DNA of 64,000 nucleotides, from NCBI RefSeq assembly GCF_014673215.1, contig NZ_JACWMS010000003.1:558001-622000 (forward strand), in the 5' to 3' direction. Shown one piece after another: positions 1 to 10,128 of the stretch (position 1 is its first letter; the number at the start of each line of letters is the position of its first letter). A model generated the notes under the pieces. That model had not been told where the DNA came from, did not search any database, and worked only from the letters and a program-made list of their open reading frames with translations. Source of the DNA: Gordonia hankookensis. Lineage in GTDB: Bacteria > Actinomycetota > Actinomycetes > Mycobacteriales > Mycobacteriaceae. The position numbers were made by a program, and so were the translations under genes.

Positions 1-474
1 CGCGGCGGGACTCTGCAACGGAAAGACCGACGATCCGTCCATCACGACCGCGAGCGACAGGGCGGTCATCAGCAGTGGACCGCCCATCGCCGAGAACACG
101 ACCGCCACCAGCTCGGATGCGGGCCGCTCGGGGCCGCTCGCCGATGCCGCCATCCGCGCGGATCCGGCGGCCACCGCGATCGTCGGCAGCAGCGGGAGCA
201 CTCCGATCGTCACGCCACTCATCGTCAGCGGGACCTGGTGGATGGCGAGCCAGATCGCACCGACCGCGGTCGCCAGCCCGTCGAGCCCGCTCCCGGCCGA
301 CAGCAACACCGTCAGGACCACCACAGCCGACACCAGCATCGTGACGACCGGGACGGCGAACGCGACGACGACGAGCTCGCGTGCAGACCCGTCGGGCATC
401 GCCCGTTGGGCACGGCTCAGCTGCCGCATCTGACGCAGACGCGACGCGAGGTTGTCAGCTGTAGGCGAGGGCAT
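1..474 (-). CDS. perM: PerM-like (DUF6350) membrane protein, 3' part beyond window
   Basis: Minus-strand reading frame of 158 codons that runs off the left edge, so only the N-terminal part is visible. After a hydrophilic start (MPSPTADNLASRL) come hydrophobic segments at about residues 30-55, 62-85 and 110-140, each rich in Val, Leu and Ala, so this is a polytopic membrane protein. The gene lies beside a DUF5336 gene exactly as Rv0955 (perM) lies beside Rv0954 in M. tuberculosis, where PerM stabilises the division machinery. ATG at 474 was chosen; GTG at 477 is also in frame and neither has a clear ribosome binding site. The name rests mainly on gene order and the membrane topology. Confidence 0.6.
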   Translation of the reverse strand, partial: MPSPTADNLASRLRQMRQLSRAQRAMPDGSARELVVVAFAVPVVTMLVSAVVVLTVLLSAGSGLDGLATAVGAIWLAIHQVPLTMSGVTIGVLPLLPTIAVAAGSARMAASASGPERPASELVAVVFSAMGGPLLMTALSLAVVMDGSSVFPLQSPAA

Positions 475-585
475 CACCAAGAGCCTGGCACGACCCAACC
501 GTCACATCCGGCAGACGCGCCGCGACAACCCCAGAAAGCGACACGCGTCGCAGGCGTCGCACCCCGAGGTCACCGACCACATGAC

Positions 586-616
586 GGCGCCCCGCCGACA
601 TCGTCGACGGGGCGCC
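586..616 (-). terminator. GC-rich hairpin after the DUF5336 gene
   Basis: A perfect 9-bp stem (GGCGCCCCG at 586-594 with CGGGGCGCC at 608-616) with a further CGA/TCG pairing inside the loop lies 23 bases beyond the stop codon of the gene at 639. No T-run follows, as is common for terminators in this group. It would insulate the perM-like gene from the DUF5336 transcript. Confidence 0.55.
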
Positions 617-638
617 CTCATGGTGCACTACCGGACTA

Positions 639-1670
639 TCAGTGGCCGCTCGACTGCTCCGGCTTGTTGAGCTTGGTGGTGGCGTCCGAACCGCTGTCGC
701 CTGCCTGGGCGGACCGCTCCGGCGAGTAGCCGGCCGACGATCCGGCATCGGACGCGCCGACCGTCGGGCTGTACCCCGGCGAGGACGTCTGCGACGACGG
801 CACATGGGTGTACGCGGACGGATCATAGGTGGGCTGCTGCGTGGTCGCCGCACCGTAGGCACTGGTCTGGGCATCGCCATAGGCGGACGACTGGGCCTGG
901 GCCGGGACCTGAGTGGTCGGCGCAGCGGCGTCGGCAGACGCGGCGGTCCCGCCGAGTGCCGGTGCCACCTTGACCAGGTCCAACACGACCGACAGCCAGA
1001 AGACGGCAAGTGCGGCCACGATCAGCGACAGCACCAGCTGGGTGTAGTCGATGCCCGAATTGGCGATGAACTCAGACCCACGCGATGCCGTGTGGATCAC
1101 CGCGAAGATGTCCGTGATCGCCGTCCCGACCGCAGCCGCGGCGATCACGGGCACGAAGATCTTCGTGTCGATCTTCGGATGCAAGGTCAGTACCGCGAGC
1201 AGGGCGATGAATGCCATGTACGGCAGATACGCGCCGAGGTTCCAGAAGCTGACGATGGCGTCGACGCCCGCAACCGCCGCGACTGCGATGGCGAGAAGCT
1301 GGCCGATGTTGCCCGGCAGTCCCTGGCCCTGCGGTTTCGGTGCCGCCGGGGAACCGTATTGGCCGTAGCCCTGCGGGTTCTGTGGGTACTGCTGCTGGCC
1401 GTAGTTCTGTGGGTACTGCTGCTGGCCGTAATTCTGTGGGTACTGCTGCTGGCCATAGTTCTGCGGGTACTGCTGCTGGCCGTAATTCTGCGGGTATTGC
1501 TGTCCATAGGTCGGCTGCTGGCCGTAACCCTGCTGGGCCTGTCCCTGCTGGCCTTGGCCCTGCTGGTCGTACCCCGGCTGCCCGTAGCCCGCACCTTCCT
1601 GGTGGCCGGACTGTGAGTAGCCGCCGTACTGCCCGTAACCCTGCTGGCCGGATCCCGGTTGGTAGGTCAT
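639..1670 (-). CDS. DUF5336 membrane protein, 34-kDa antigen (Rv0954) family
   Basis: 343-residue protein. Residues 1-115 are a Gly/Gln/Tyr/Pro-rich, probably disordered cytoplasmic region ([17 protein letters not shown]) containing four and a half copies of QQQYPQNYG. Four hydrophobic helices follow at roughly residues 123-245, then an Ala/Ser/Thr-rich tail with YSPT and YGDAQ motifs. This architecture matches the DUF5336 family (Rv0954, 34-kDa antigenic protein), linked to cell division and envelope in mycobacteria. It lies next to the PerM-like gene as in that genus. The ATG is well placed and the 132-base upstream gap can hold its own promoter. The molecular function is not known. Confidence 0.8.
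   Translation of the reverse strand: MTYQPGSGQQGYGQYGGYSQSGHQEGAGYGQPGYDQQGQGQQGQAQQGYGQQPTYGQQYPQNYGQQQYPQNYGQQQYPQNYGQQQYPQNYGQQQYPQNPQGYGQYGSPAAPKPQGQGLPGNIGQLLAIAVAAVAGVDAIVSFWNLGAYLPYMAFIALLAVLTLHPKIDTKIFVPVIAAAAVGTAITDIFAVIHTASRGSEFIANSGIDYTQLVLSLIVAALAVFWLSVVLDLVKVAPALGGTAASADAAAPTTQVPAQAQSSAYGDAQTSAYGAATTQQPTYDPSAYTHVPSSQTSSPGYSPTVGASDAGSSAGYSPERSAQAGDSGSDATTKLNKPEQSSGH
1379..1500 (-). repeat. 27-bp in-frame tandem repeat (QQQYPQNYG)
   Basis: Four full 27-bp units start at 1379, 1406, 1433 and 1460, with a partial fifth from 1487. They differ only at a few synonymous positions. Each encodes the nonapeptide QQQYPQNYG in the N-terminal tail of the DUF5336 protein. Near-identity at the DNA level suggests recent slippage or recombination, so copy number may vary among strains. 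Confidence 0.9.
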
Positions 1671-1802
1671 CGCATCTCCTGCTCAGTCGTCTGTGCCCCC
1701 GCGGTGAGCGCATGTGCCGGGCCCCACGCTAGTACATGTTTTTCGATGCCCGTATGACATGGGATTCGCCGCACTGCGCGATGTGCCGATGACCTGCGCC
1801 TT

Positions 1803-3821
1803 CTACCAGCGATGGGCAGTCCCCTGGTTCTCGTACCACTCGATCAGGCCGTAGTCGTCCACGGATTTCGGGTCGATGTTGACGTCGGCTCGCCCCGCCA
1901 GGATTCCGGTCACCGGCACCTCGAGTTTCTTACCTGTCCGGGTATGGGGGATTCCCGGCGCCTCGATCACCTCGTCCGGCACGTGGCGCGGCGACAATCT
2001 GGTGCGGACCTCCGACGCGATGCGCGATCGCAACCGATCGTCCAGGCTCGCGCCTGGTACGAGCGTGATGAACAACGGCATCCAGTACGCGCCGCGCGGA
2101 CCGTCGACCCCGAGGACGAAGGCCTCGGCGATCTCGTCGATTCCCTCGACCACCTCGTAGATGTCGGCCGATCCCATCCGGATGCCATGCCGGTTCAGTG
2201 TGGCATCACTTCGGCCGTGGATGACCATCGATCCGCGATCGGTCACAGTCACCCAGTCGCCGTGCCGCCAGACCGACTGGGGTGGCGGAGATGCCCACTC
2301 ATGTGTGAAATACGCACTGCGGTAACGCTCGTCGTCGGGGTCGTTCCAGAAGGACACGGGCATCGATGGCATGGGCGCGGTGATGACCATCTCCCCTACC
2401 TCGTCGATCAGCGATGTGCGGTCGGGTGCCCAACTCTCCAGCGCCACTCCGAGATATCGAACCGAGAGCTCACCCGCGACGACCGGGACACCGACCGAAC
2501 CACCCGCGAACGCGGTGACCACGTCGGTCCCCCCACTGATCGACGAGATCGGCAACCCCGGCTTCACATTGTCGTCGACCCAGGTGAACAGATCGGCGGC
2601 GAGAGTGGATCCGGTGCTGCCCAGGGTTCGCAGGGCGGAGAGATCATGATCCCGGCCGGGACGCAGCGTCGCCTTGCGAGAGGCCTGCAGCTGCCCGGGA
2701 CTGGTACCGAAGTAGGTGACCCCTTCGGATTCGACGATCTGCCAGAGCCGGTCCGCATCGGGGTACAGCGGTGATCCGCTGTAGCAGACGATCCTGCTGC
2801 CGCAGAGCAATCCGGCGACCTGAAAGTTCCACATCATCCAACTGAGCGCGGTCTGCCAGAAGAAGACATCGTCGGGCCCCAGATCCCCGTGGAGTCCCGC
2901 CGCTTTGAGATGTTCGACCACCACCCCGCCGTGGCCGTGGACGATGCCCTTCGGCTTGCCGGTCGTGCCGGAACTGAACAGCACCCATAGTGGGTGGTCG
3001 AACGGCACCGATGTCGGCTCGAATGGTTCACCCGGGTGATCTACCGCCTCTGCGTAGTCGATCCGGCGGCATTGCGCCGAACCCGGCTGTGCGGCAGTAC
3101 CACTGGGTGGGCCACCACCACCCGGCGGTGCGACGACGACCTGCGCGACCAACTCGGGCAGGAGATCGGCCAGTGCGGCACTGTCGGCCGTCTTGTCGAC
3201 GGCCTTGCCGTTGTAGTGGTAACCCACAGCGGTGACGAGAACCTTCGGGCGCAGCTGCGCGAGGCGGCCCGCGGCCCCCTCCGGTGCGTAGTCCTGCCCG
3301 CAGCCCGACCAGATCGCGCCGACGGCGGCGGTGCCGAGGAATGCGATCACCGCCTCGGGAATGTCGGGTAGATAAGCGGCCACCACATCACCGACGCCGA
3401 CGCCGAGGTCGGTCAGGGTCCGGGCGAACCCGGCGACCTGTTCGGACAGTTCCGACCACGCGACCTCGGTCCGCCCGCCGTCCTCGTCGATGCCGACGAT
3501 CGCCGCGCCCGGCCGATCGGCGTGCCGCAGGATCGCAGACACGTAGTTGAGTCGAACCCTCGGAAACCATTGCGCGCCCGGCATCTCGCGACTCACCAAC
3601 ACGTCGGCGTCATCGGCGAGCGGTTGCCCGTCCGCCGTGACGGCGATGTCATCGAGATCGTAGAAGTCCCATAATGCGCGCCAGAACCGGGCGGGCTCGT
3701 CCACGGACCATTGCCACAGCGCTGCATAGTCGTGGAGGTCACGACCGGACCGCTCTGCTGCCGTCTCGGCAAACGAATCGATGTATGTCGTCCGGGAAGT
3801 GCTCTGCTGGGAATCGCTCAC
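1803..3821 (-). CDS. aacS: Acetoacetyl-CoA synthetase (acetoacetate--CoA ligase)
   Basis: 672-residue ANL-superfamily ligase that activates acetoacetate with ATP and CoA. The P-loop region LFSSGTTGKPKGIVHGHGG is clear, followed by the WMMWNF segment typical of acetoacetyl-CoA synthetases and the C-terminal HTRTGKKLEVPV lysine motif. The N-terminal cap (ALWQWSVDEPARFWRALWDF) and length fit the family. GTG at 3821 is chosen because GAGGA lies just upstream and upstream codons look non-coding. It is the last gene of the leucine operon, 20 bases after the fadD gene. It would convert the acetoacetate released by the CitE-like lyase into acetoacetyl-CoA, which can enter thiolysis. Confidence 0.9.
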   Translation of the reverse strand: MSDSQQSTSRTTYIDSFAETAAERSGRDLHDYAALWQWSVDEPARFWRALWDFYDLDDIAVTADGQPLADDADVLVSREMPGAQWFPRVRLNYVSAILRHADRPGAAIVGIDEDGGRTEVAWSELSEQVAGFARTLTDLGVGVGDVVAAYLPDIPEAVIAFLGTAAVGAIWSGCGQDYAPEGAAGRLAQLRPKVLVTAVGYHYNGKAVDKTADSAALADLLPELVAQVVVAPPGGGGPPSGTAAQPGSAQCRRIDYAEAVDHPGEPFEPTSVPFDHPLWVLFSSGTTGKPKGIVHGHGGVVVEHLKAAGLHGDLGPDDVFFWQTALSWMMWNFQVAGLLCGSRIVCYSGSPLYPDADRLWQIVESEGVTYFGTSPGQLQASRKATLRPGRDHDLSALRTLGSTGSTLAADLFTWVDDNVKPGLPISSISGGTDVVTAFAGGSVGVPVVAGELSVRYLGVALESWAPDRTSLIDEVGEMVITAPMPSMPVSFWNDPDDERYRSAYFTHEWASPPPQSVWRHGDWVTVTDRGSMVIHGRSDATLNRHGIRMGSADIYEVVEGIDEIAEAFVLGVDGPRGAYWMPLFITLVPGASLDDRLRSRIASEVRTRLSPRHVPDEVIEAPGIPHTRTGKKLEVPVTGILAGRADVNIDPKSVDDYGLIEWYENQGTAHRW

Positions 3822-3841
3822 GTGTCCTCGCTCGCCTCGTC

Positions 3842-5473
3842 TCACAGTCCGAGTAGGTCGACTGCCTCGGCGCGCATCTGCACCTTACGCACCTTGCCCG
3901 TCACCGTCATCGGGAATTCCTTGACCACGTGCACGTATCGGGGGATCTTGTGCCGAGCGATCTTGCCCGACGCGAAGGCGTGCAGGTCATCCTTCGTGAA
4001 ATCGGCCACGCCGTCACGCAACCGCACCCAGGCCATGAGTTCCTCGCCGTACCTGTCGTCGGGGACCCCGATGACCTGCGCATCGAGGATGTCCGGATGG
4101 GTGTAGAGGAATTCCTCGATCTCCCGGGGGTAGATGTTCTCGCCGCCGCGGATCACCATGTCCTTGATCCGACCGGTGATCCGCACGTAGCCGCTCTCGT
4201 CCATCACTGCGAGGTCACCGGTGTGCATCCATCCCTCGGTGTCGAGCGCTTCGGCGGTCTTCTCCGGTTCGTTCCAGTAGCCCTTCATCACCGAGTATCC
4301 CTTGGTGCAGAGTTCACCGGTCTCGCCACGCAGCAAGGTGTCGCCCGAGCCCGGGTCGATGACCTTGACCTCGAGGTGCGGCCCGACCCGACCGACCGTG
4401 CCGACCCGCAGTTCGAGCGGATCGTCGACACGGGTCTGGGTGGACACCGGCGAGGTCTCGGTCATGCCGTAGCAGATGGACACCTCGCGCATGTGCATCC
4501 GCTCGACGACCTGACGCATCACGTGTTCGGGGCACGGCGAGCCTGCCATGACCCCCGTCCGCAGACTCGACAGGTCGAAACCCGCTGTCACGCCGGCATC
4601 GTCGAGGAGAGCGAGCTCCGCGATGAACATCGTCGGCACGCCGTAAAGGCTCGTACAGCGATGTTCCGACACCGCGGCCAGGGTGGCCGCCGGGTCGAAG
4701 GCGGGTGCCGGGATGACCATGGCGGCGCCGTGACTGGTTGCCGCGAGATTGCCCATCACCATGCCGAAGCAGTGGTAGAACGGCACCGGCAGGCAGATCC
4801 GATCGGCCTCGGTGTAGTCGAGCAGCTCGCCCACGAGGTAGCCGTTGTTACCGATGTTGCGATGAGACAGCGTGGCGCCCTTGGGAAATCCGGTGGTGCC
4901 CGAGGTGTACTGGATGTTGATGGGGTCGTCCGGGGCCAGCGATCCGGCGATCTCCGCGACCCGGGCCGCGTCGTCCGGAGTGGGCTCGGCAAGCAGCGCC
5001 GCCCATTCCGCGGACTCGAACAGGATCACCTCGCGGAGTTCTGGACAGTTGGGTCGGGCGGCCGCGAGCATCGTCGCGTAACCGGAGTCCTTGAACCGCT
5101 CGGCGGCGATGACGACGCCCGCTCCCGACTGGGCGAGCGCGTACTCGATCTCGTTCTGCCGATAGGAAGGGTTGAGGTTGACCAGGACCGCGCCGATCTC
5201 GGCTGTCGCGTATTGGGTCAGCACCCACTCGAACCGGTTGGGCGACCAGAGGCCCACCCGGTCACCGGGATTCACGCCGAGTCTGACGAATCCCGCGGCC
5301 AGGGCACGCACGTCGTGGAGGAACTCGGTGTAGGTCCATTGTCGCCCGGCGGCGGCATCGATGAGCGCGACGTTGTCGCCGAACGTCGACGCCGTTCGTG
5401 CCAGCGTCGCGCCGATCGTCTCGGTCAGCAGATCCGGGCTGTCCTCACCCCGCGAATATGCCGGTTCGGTCAT
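3842..5473 (-). CDS. Medium/short-chain acyl-CoA synthetase (FadD35-like AMP-binding enzyme)
   Basis: 543-residue acyl-CoA ligase. The AMP-binding motif [18 protein letters not shown], the A5 motif [10 protein letters not shown], the ATP-contacting [18 protein letters not shown] and the C-terminal Lys motif [13 protein letters not shown] are all present. This is the ACSF2/FadD35 type, which acts on free short and medium fatty acids. The order citE-fadD-acetoacetate activation resembles the mycobacterial Rv2498c-Rv2505c locus, where fadD35 lies at the other end. It starts 43 bases after the citE-like stop. The likely role is activating branched or medium-chain acids for the same degradation route; the exact substrate cannot be read from sequence. 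Confidence 0.85.
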   Translation of the reverse strand: MTEPAYSRGEDSPDLLTETIGATLARTASTFGDNVALIDAAAGRQWTYTEFLHDVRALAAGFVRLGVNPGDRVGLWSPNRFEWVLTQYATAEIGAVLVNLNPSYRQNEIEYALAQSGAGVVIAAERFKDSGYATMLAAARPNCPELREVILFESAEWAALLAEPTPDDAARVAEIAGSLAPDDPINIQYTSGTTGFPKGATLSHRNIGNNGYLVGELLDYTEADRICLPVPFYHCFGMVMGNLAATSHGAAMVIPAPAFDPAATLAAVSEHRCTSLYGVPTMFIAELALLDDAGVTAGFDLSSLRTGVMAGSPCPEHVMRQVVERMHMREVSICYGMTETSPVSTQTRVDDPLELRVGTVGRVGPHLEVKVIDPGSGDTLLRGETGELCTKGYSVMKGYWNEPEKTAEALDTEGWMHTGDLAVMDESGYVRITGRIKDMVIRGGENIYPREIEEFLYTHPDILDAQVIGVPDDRYGEELMAWVRLRDGVADFTKDDLHAFASGKIARHKIPRYVHVVKEFPMTVTGKVRKVQMRAEAVDLLGL

Positions 5474-5516
5474 GATCGGACTCCGATTTCTTCTGGGCCG
5501 CGTCAGCGGCGGATTC

Positions 5517-6416
5517 TCACTGGTGCTCGGTGGTCGGTGTGTCCTCGGGCTCGGCGTCGGCCTGGGTGGCGACGACTCTCGCCAGCACCACCTCCGCCTG
5601 CCGCAGCACCGGACCGTCGATCATCTGCCCGTCGATGCTGAACACCCCGCCCTGATATTCGGCGGATCCCTCCACCACGCGCTGCGCCCATCGGACCTCC
5701 TCCTCCGACGGCCGATAGCCGTCGCGGATGTAGGGCACCTGCGATGGGTGGATACACGCGGTTGCGGTGTAACCCAGTGCGACCGCGTCGCGCACCTCGG
5801 CGATCAGTCCGGCCACATCGGGGATGTCGAGGTGGACCGAGTCCACCGCGAACTTGCCATGCGCCGCAGCCGCGATCCTCGTCGACGAACGAACCCACCG
5901 GGCCACGTCCCGGTACGAGCCCGGCCGCTCCTCATCCGGTCCGAATCGGCTCGACTTTCCGCCGAGGCCGGCGACGAGATCCTCGGCGCCCCACATCAGT
6001 CCGATGCAGTTCACCGCTGCGGCGATCTCGTGGGCACGGGTCGCACCCAGCGGGGTCTCGATGAGCGCGACGGTCTGCAGGGCGGTGTCGATGATGGAGT
6101 CGACATCCTCGGCCTTGGCCTGCATGACGACCCGATAATTGGTGTCGCCGATGGCGGCGAGGTCGCGCCGGTAGTCACCCGTCCCAGCCGGGTTGATCCG
6201 GACGATCGTGCGACCGGGGTCGAGCGGGTTGGCGACGAGCGCCTCTCGCGCAGCCACGCGGTTCTCCGGCGAGACGGCGTCCTCGAGGTCGAGGATCACC
6301 ACGTCCGCCCGATCGAGCGCCTTCTGATATCGCTCGGGACGATCCGCCGGGCAGAAGAGCATGGCCGGTCCCGGGGGTGTCCAGGCGTTGATCAACTGCG
6401 GGCTGTCGAAATTCAT
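5517..6416 (-). CDS. CitE-like beta-hydroxyacyl-CoA lyase (HpcH/HpaI aldolase family)
   Basis: 299-residue TIM-barrel lyase with family landmarks: [18 protein letters not shown] near the N-terminus, [17 protein letters not shown] (metal ligand region), [18 protein letters not shown] and [13 protein letters not shown]. Mycobacterial Rv2498c, in the same gene order, is known as a stereospecific citramalyl-CoA and hydroxymethylglutaryl-CoA lyase, so this enzyme probably makes acetyl-CoA plus acetoacetate or pyruvate. ATG at 6416 was chosen. A GTG at 6419 is adjacent and overlaps the maoC stop codon, so translation is coupled either way. Confidence 0.85.
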   Translation of the reverse strand: MNFDSPQLINAWTPPGPAMLFCPADRPERYQKALDRADVVILDLEDAVSPENRVAAREALVANPLDPGRTIVRINPAGTGDYRRDLAAIGDTNYRVVMQAKAEDVDSIIDTALQTVALIETPLGATRAHEIAAAVNCIGLMWGAEDLVAGLGGKSSRFGPDEERPGSYRDVARWVRSSTRIAAAAHGKFAVDSVHLDIPDVAGLIAEVRDAVALGYTATACIHPSQVPYIRDGYRPSEEEVRWAQRVVEGSAEYQGGVFSIDGQMIDGPVLRQAEVVLARVVATQADAEPEDTPTTEHQ

Positions 6417-6418
6417 CA

Positions 6419-6919
6419 CTACTCCACTGGCTTCTTTCGCACCAGCGTGGCCCGTGCGGCACGCGCAACGACCTCGCCGTGCTGATTGCGTCCGATGTGG
6501 GTCAAGTTCACCACGCCCTCACCGGGGCGCGATTTCGATTCCCGCTTACCAGTGCACTCGGTCTCGGCATATAGGGTGTCACCCGCGAACAGCGGCGCCG
6601 GGAAGGCGACCTCGCTGAAACCGAGATTGGCAACGAGCGTCCCCTGCGTCAGCTGCGACACCGACAGGCCCACGATGGTCGACAGCGTGAACATCGAATT
6701 GATCAGCCGCTGACCACCGAACCCGGGCTGCTGTGCCGACCAGGCCGCGTCGAGGTGGAGGGCCTGGGTGTTCATCGTGAGCGTGGTGAACAGGACGTTG
6801 TCGGCCTCTGTCACCGTGCGGCCGGGCCGATGCTCGTACACGGTCCTCTCCGCGAACTCGTCGAACCACAGGCCGCGTTGCACGATGCGTGCCGGTCCGT
6901 CGACACCGTCCTGGCTCAT
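6419..6919 (-). CDS. MaoC-family (R)-specific enoyl-CoA hydratase (Rv2499c-like)
   Basis: 166-residue hot-dog-fold hydratase. The family signature is visible in FEERTVYEHRPGRTVTEADN-type spacing near residues 15-40, with the NPAQ-equivalent catalytic segment replaced by LHLDAAWSAQQPGFGGQRLIN and the FPAPLFAGDTLYAETE strand characteristic of MaoC proteins. It overlaps the acyl-CoA dehydrogenase stop by four bases (ATGA) and abuts the lyase gene. In mycobacteria the equivalent gene hydrates itaconyl-CoA or methylglutaconyl-CoA-type C5/C6 thioesters for the lyase, and the same role is inferred here. Confidence 0.85.
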   Translation of the reverse strand: MSQDGVDGPARIVQRGLWFDEFAERTVYEHRPGRTVTEADNVLFTTLTMNTQALHLDAAWSAQQPGFGGQRLINSMFTLSTIVGLSVSQLTQGTLVANLGFSEVAFPAPLFAGDTLYAETECTGKRESKSRPGEGVVNLTHIGRNQHGEVVARAARATLVRKKPVE

Positions 6920-8061
6920 GCGAACCCCAGTTCCCGTGCGATCAGCATCAGCTGTACCTCGGTGGTGCCCTCGCCGATCTCCAGGATCTTGGAGTCGCGG
7001 TAATGCCGCGCCACGGGGTATTCGTTCATGAACCCGTAGCCGCCGTGGATCTGCGTGGCCATCCGCGCATTGTCCATCGCCGCCTCGCTCGCGACCATCT
7101 TGGCGATCGACGCCTCCTTCTTGAACGGCTTACCGGCCAGCATCTTCGCCGCCGCGTCGTAGTAGGTGGTACGGGCAACGTGCGCGCGGGCCTCCATCCG
7201 CGCGATCGCGAACGACACCGACTGGTACTCGCCGATCGGTTTCCCGAAGGACTGACGTTCCTTCGCGTACTTCACGCTCTCGTCCACGCAGCCCTGCGCA
7301 ACGCCGGTGGACAGTGCGGCGATGGCGATCCGGCCCTCATCGAGGATCGAGAGGAAGTTCGCGTACCCGCGACCACGTTCGCCCAGCAGGTTCTCGGTGG
7401 GGACCCGCGCATCGATGAAGGTCAGCGGATGCGTGTCCGAGGCATTCCAGCCGACCTTGTTGTACGCCGGTTCGGCGGTGAAGCCCGGGGTGTCGGACGG
7501 GACGATGATCGTCGAGATCTCCTTGCGCCCGTTCTCTTTCGTCCCGGTGACGGTGGTCACCGTGACCAACGACGTGATGTCGGTTCCGGAATTGGTGATG
7601 AACTGCTTGCCGCCGTTGATGATCCACGAGTCGCCGTCGTCCTTCGCGGTGGTCGCGGTGGCGCCTGCGTCGGAGCCGGCCCCCGGCTCGGTGAGACCGA
7701 ATCCCGCGAGGGCGCGGCCAGAGGTGAGGTCGGGCAGCCACTGTTGCTTCTGCGCCTGCGTACCGAACCGGTAGATCGGCATCGCGCCGAGCCCCACCCC
7801 CGCCTCGAGTGTGATGGCGACGGACTGATCGACCTTCCCGAGTTCCTCGAGGGCCAGTGCGAGCGCGAAGTAGTCGCCGCCCATGCCGCCGTACTCCTCG
7901 TCGAACGGCAGCCCGAACAGGCCCATCTGCCCCATCTGCGCGACGACCTCGTAGGGAAAGCTGTGCTCCTCATCGTGTTTCGCCGAGACGGGTGCCACGA
8001 CGGACCGGGCGAAGTCGCGGACGCTGTGGATGAGGTCGGTGTACTCCTGAGTGAGTTCCAT
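6916..8061 (-). CDS. Acyl-CoA dehydrogenase, isovaleryl/branched-chain type (FadE19-like)
   Basis: 381-residue flavoprotein with a complete acyl-CoA dehydrogenase fold. Visible motifs are AGFGLTEPGAGSDAGA (flavin and substrate loop, about residue 120), ITNSGTDI, the second signature QIHGGYGFMNEYPVARHYRD, and GEGTTEVQ with the probable catalytic Glu at about residue 364. The ATG overlaps the stop of the biotin carboxylase gene by one base (TGATG) and its own stop overlaps maoC by four, so the genes are translationally coupled. Position beside methylcrotonyl-CoA carboxylase subunits suggests oxidation of isovaleryl-CoA to 3-methylcrotonyl-CoA. Confidence 0.9.
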   Translation of the reverse strand: MELTQEYTDLIHSVRDFARSVVAPVSAKHDEEHSFPYEVVAQMGQMGLFGLPFDEEYGGMGGDYFALALALEELGKVDQSVAITLEAGVGLGAMPIYRFGTQAQKQQWLPDLTSGRALAGFGLTEPGAGSDAGATATTAKDDGDSWIINGGKQFITNSGTDITSLVTVTTVTGTKENGRKEISTIIVPSDTPGFTAEPAYNKVGWNASDTHPLTFIDARVPTENLLGERGRGYANFLSILDEGRIAIAALSTGVAQGCVDESVKYAKERQSFGKPIGEYQSVSFAIARMEARAHVARTTYYDAAAKMLAGKPFKKEASIAKMVASEAAMDNARMATQIHGGYGFMNEYPVARHYRDSKILEIGEGTTEVQLMLIARELGFA

Positions 8062-10124
8062 CAGTTCTCCTTGTCGATCGAATCGCCCACGGCGGATTCC
8101 ACATGTGCGAGTGTCTGGCCGGCCGCGACCTTGTCACCGACCTTCGCCGAGATCGCCACCACTCCGTCGATCGGAGCGGTGAGCGTATGTTCCATCTTCA
8201 TCGCTTCGACGACGACGATCGGGTTGCCCGCCGCGACGGTCTCCCCCGCCTCGGCCCGGACCGCGACCACCGTTCCCGGCATCGGGCTGAGGATCTCGCC
8301 GGCATGCTCGTCGGCAGCTTCGTCGAGCAGCGTTCGGGCGAGGTCGAGCAGCCAGGTGCCGTGTGGACCCGCCACCCACCACGTCCCGTCCACCTCGGCA
8401 TTCGACCACGACTGACTGACCCCGTCGACGATCAGCCGCCGGCTCTCGTTGTCGCCGTTCGCGATCCGCCGATATTCGATGGCCGCACGCCACGGCTGCC
8501 GGTCATCGTCGTCGCGGGTCACGGTCGCCTGACCGACGATCGAATCCGCTGACGCCGACTCCACCTCGATGGCGACGGTGAAATGCTCAGTGCCACTCAC
8601 GAAACGGGTCACGACGGGTGCGGGTTCGCCGATCCGCCAGCCGACGGCGGACTGCCAGATGTCCGCACGGTCGCGGGGTCCGATTCGCGCGACCCCGGCC
8701 AGGACGAGAGCTTCCGGGACGGGCTCCGGCGAGGAGTAGTCACGGACGAGTCGGTCGAGCAGTTCGGTGTCGAGCTCCGCGTCGCGGACCGATTGCTGGG
8801 CGAGCACATGGCGACAGAAGTCGATGTTGGTCACCACGCCGAGTACGTGGGTGTGGGCGAGCGCTTGGTCGAGCCGCTCGAGCGCCTCCTCCCGATCTCT
8901 GCCGTGCGCGATGATCTTCGCCAGCATCGGATCGTAGTCGCTGCCGACCACCAGCCCGTCGGTCATCGCCGAGTCCACGCGAATCCCGTTGCCCGGATAC
9001 GAGTCCGGGTGGACGAGGCCTGCGATGGTGCCGCCGGTCGGCAGGAATCCGTGTGCCGGATCCTCTGCGTACACTCGCGCCTCGATCGCGTGCCCGCTCA
9101 TCACGATGTCGTCCTGGGTGAGCGTGAGCTCCTCACCCCTGGCCACCCGGATCTGCTGTTCCACCAGGTCGACGCCGGTGACGAGCTCGGTGACCGGATG
9201 CTCGACCTGCAACCGCGTGTTCATCTCCATGAAGAAGAACGCGTCTGGCCGATGGGCGGAGACGATGAACTCGACAGTGCCCGCGCCGGTGTAGCCGACG
9301 CTGCGTGCGGCGTCGCAGGCCGCGGCGCCGATCCGGGCACGTGTCTGTTCGTCGAGCAGGGCCGACGGCGCCTCCTCGATCACCTTCTGGTGGCGGCGCT
9401 GCAGCGAGCACTCACGTTCTCCGAGATGGATCACGTTGCCGTGCTCGTCGGCGAGTACCTGGACCTCGATATGCCGTGGCGTGTCCACGAAGTGCTCGAG
9501 GAACAGGGTGTCGTCACCGAAGGCGGAGCCGGCCTCTCGGCGCGCACGTTCGAGCGCAGCGGGCAGGTCCGCGGCGTTCTCGACACGGTGCATGCCCTTG
9601 CCGCCACCACCGGCGCTCGGCTTGATCAGCACCGGGAAGCCGACGTCGGGAGCGGCGGCGATCAGGTCGTCGTCGGACAGACCCGGCCGCGACAAGCCCG
9701 GAACCACCGGGACATCGCGCTCGGTGACCGCGGCGCGAGCGGTGATCTTGTCGCCCATCGTCGCGATGGCGTCCGCCGGCGGACCGACGAAGACCAGGCC
9801 CGCGCCTGCCAGCGCCGCGGCGAACTTCTGGTTCTCCGAGAGGAACCCGTAACCGGGGTGTACGGCGTCGGCGCCGGAATCCTGCGCCGCGCGCACCACC
9901 GCGTCGATGTTCAGGTAACTCTCGGTCGCGGGGGCAGGCCCGATCCGAACCGCGACGTCGGCCTCCCGGACGTGACGTGCGTCGGCGTCGGCATCCGAAT
10001 AGACGGCGACACTGCGGATACCCATCCGGCGCAGGGTGCCGATCACGCGGCAGGCGATCTCGCCACGATTGGCGACCAGCACGCTGCGGATCGGCCGGAT
10101 TGCTGGAGTGTTGTTGTCGGTCAC
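8061..10124 (-). CDS. accA1: Biotin-dependent acyl-CoA carboxylase alpha subunit (methylcrotonyl-CoA type)
   Basis: 687-residue biotin carboxylase plus biotin carboxyl carrier fusion. The N-terminal domain begins [20 protein letters not shown], carries the ATP-grasp glycine loop [14 protein letters not shown] and the [15 protein letters not shown] signature. The C-terminus has the biotinylation site [14 protein letters not shown]. Translation starts at GTG 10124, four bases after the accD1 stop; open sequence upstream of it lies inside accD1. With AccD1 it should carboxylate 3-methylcrotonyl-CoA in leucine breakdown, as for mycobacterial AccA1/AccD1. Confidence 0.93.
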   Translation of the reverse strand: MTDNNTPAIRPIRSVLVANRGEIACRVIGTLRRMGIRSVAVYSDADADARHVREADVAVRIGPAPATESYLNIDAVVRAAQDSGADAVHPGYGFLSENQKFAAALAGAGLVFVGPPADAIATMGDKITARAAVTERDVPVVPGLSRPGLSDDDLIAAAPDVGFPVLIKPSAGGGGKGMHRVENAADLPAALERARREAGSAFGDDTLFLEHFVDTPRHIEVQVLADEHGNVIHLGERECSLQRRHQKVIEEAPSALLDEQTRARIGAAACDAARSVGYTGAGTVEFIVSAHRPDAFFFMEMNTRLQVEHPVTELVTGVDLVEQQIRVARGEELTLTQDDIVMSGHAIEARVYAEDPAHGFLPTGGTIAGLVHPDSYPGNGIRVDSAMTDGLVVGSDYDPMLAKIIAHGRDREEALERLDQALAHTHVLGVVTNIDFCRHVLAQQSVRDAELDTELLDRLVRDYSSPEPVPEALVLAGVARIGPRDRADIWQSAVGWRIGEPAPVVTRFVSGTEHFTVAIEVESASADSIVGQATVTRDDDDRQPWRAAIEYRRIANGDNESRRLIVDGVSQSWSNAEVDGTWWVAGPHGTWLLDLARTLLDEAADEHAGEILSPMPGTVVAVRAEAGETVAAGNPIVVVEAMKMEHTLTAPIDGVVAISAKVGDKVAAGQTLAHVESAVGDSIDKEN

Positions 10125-10128
10125 GTGA

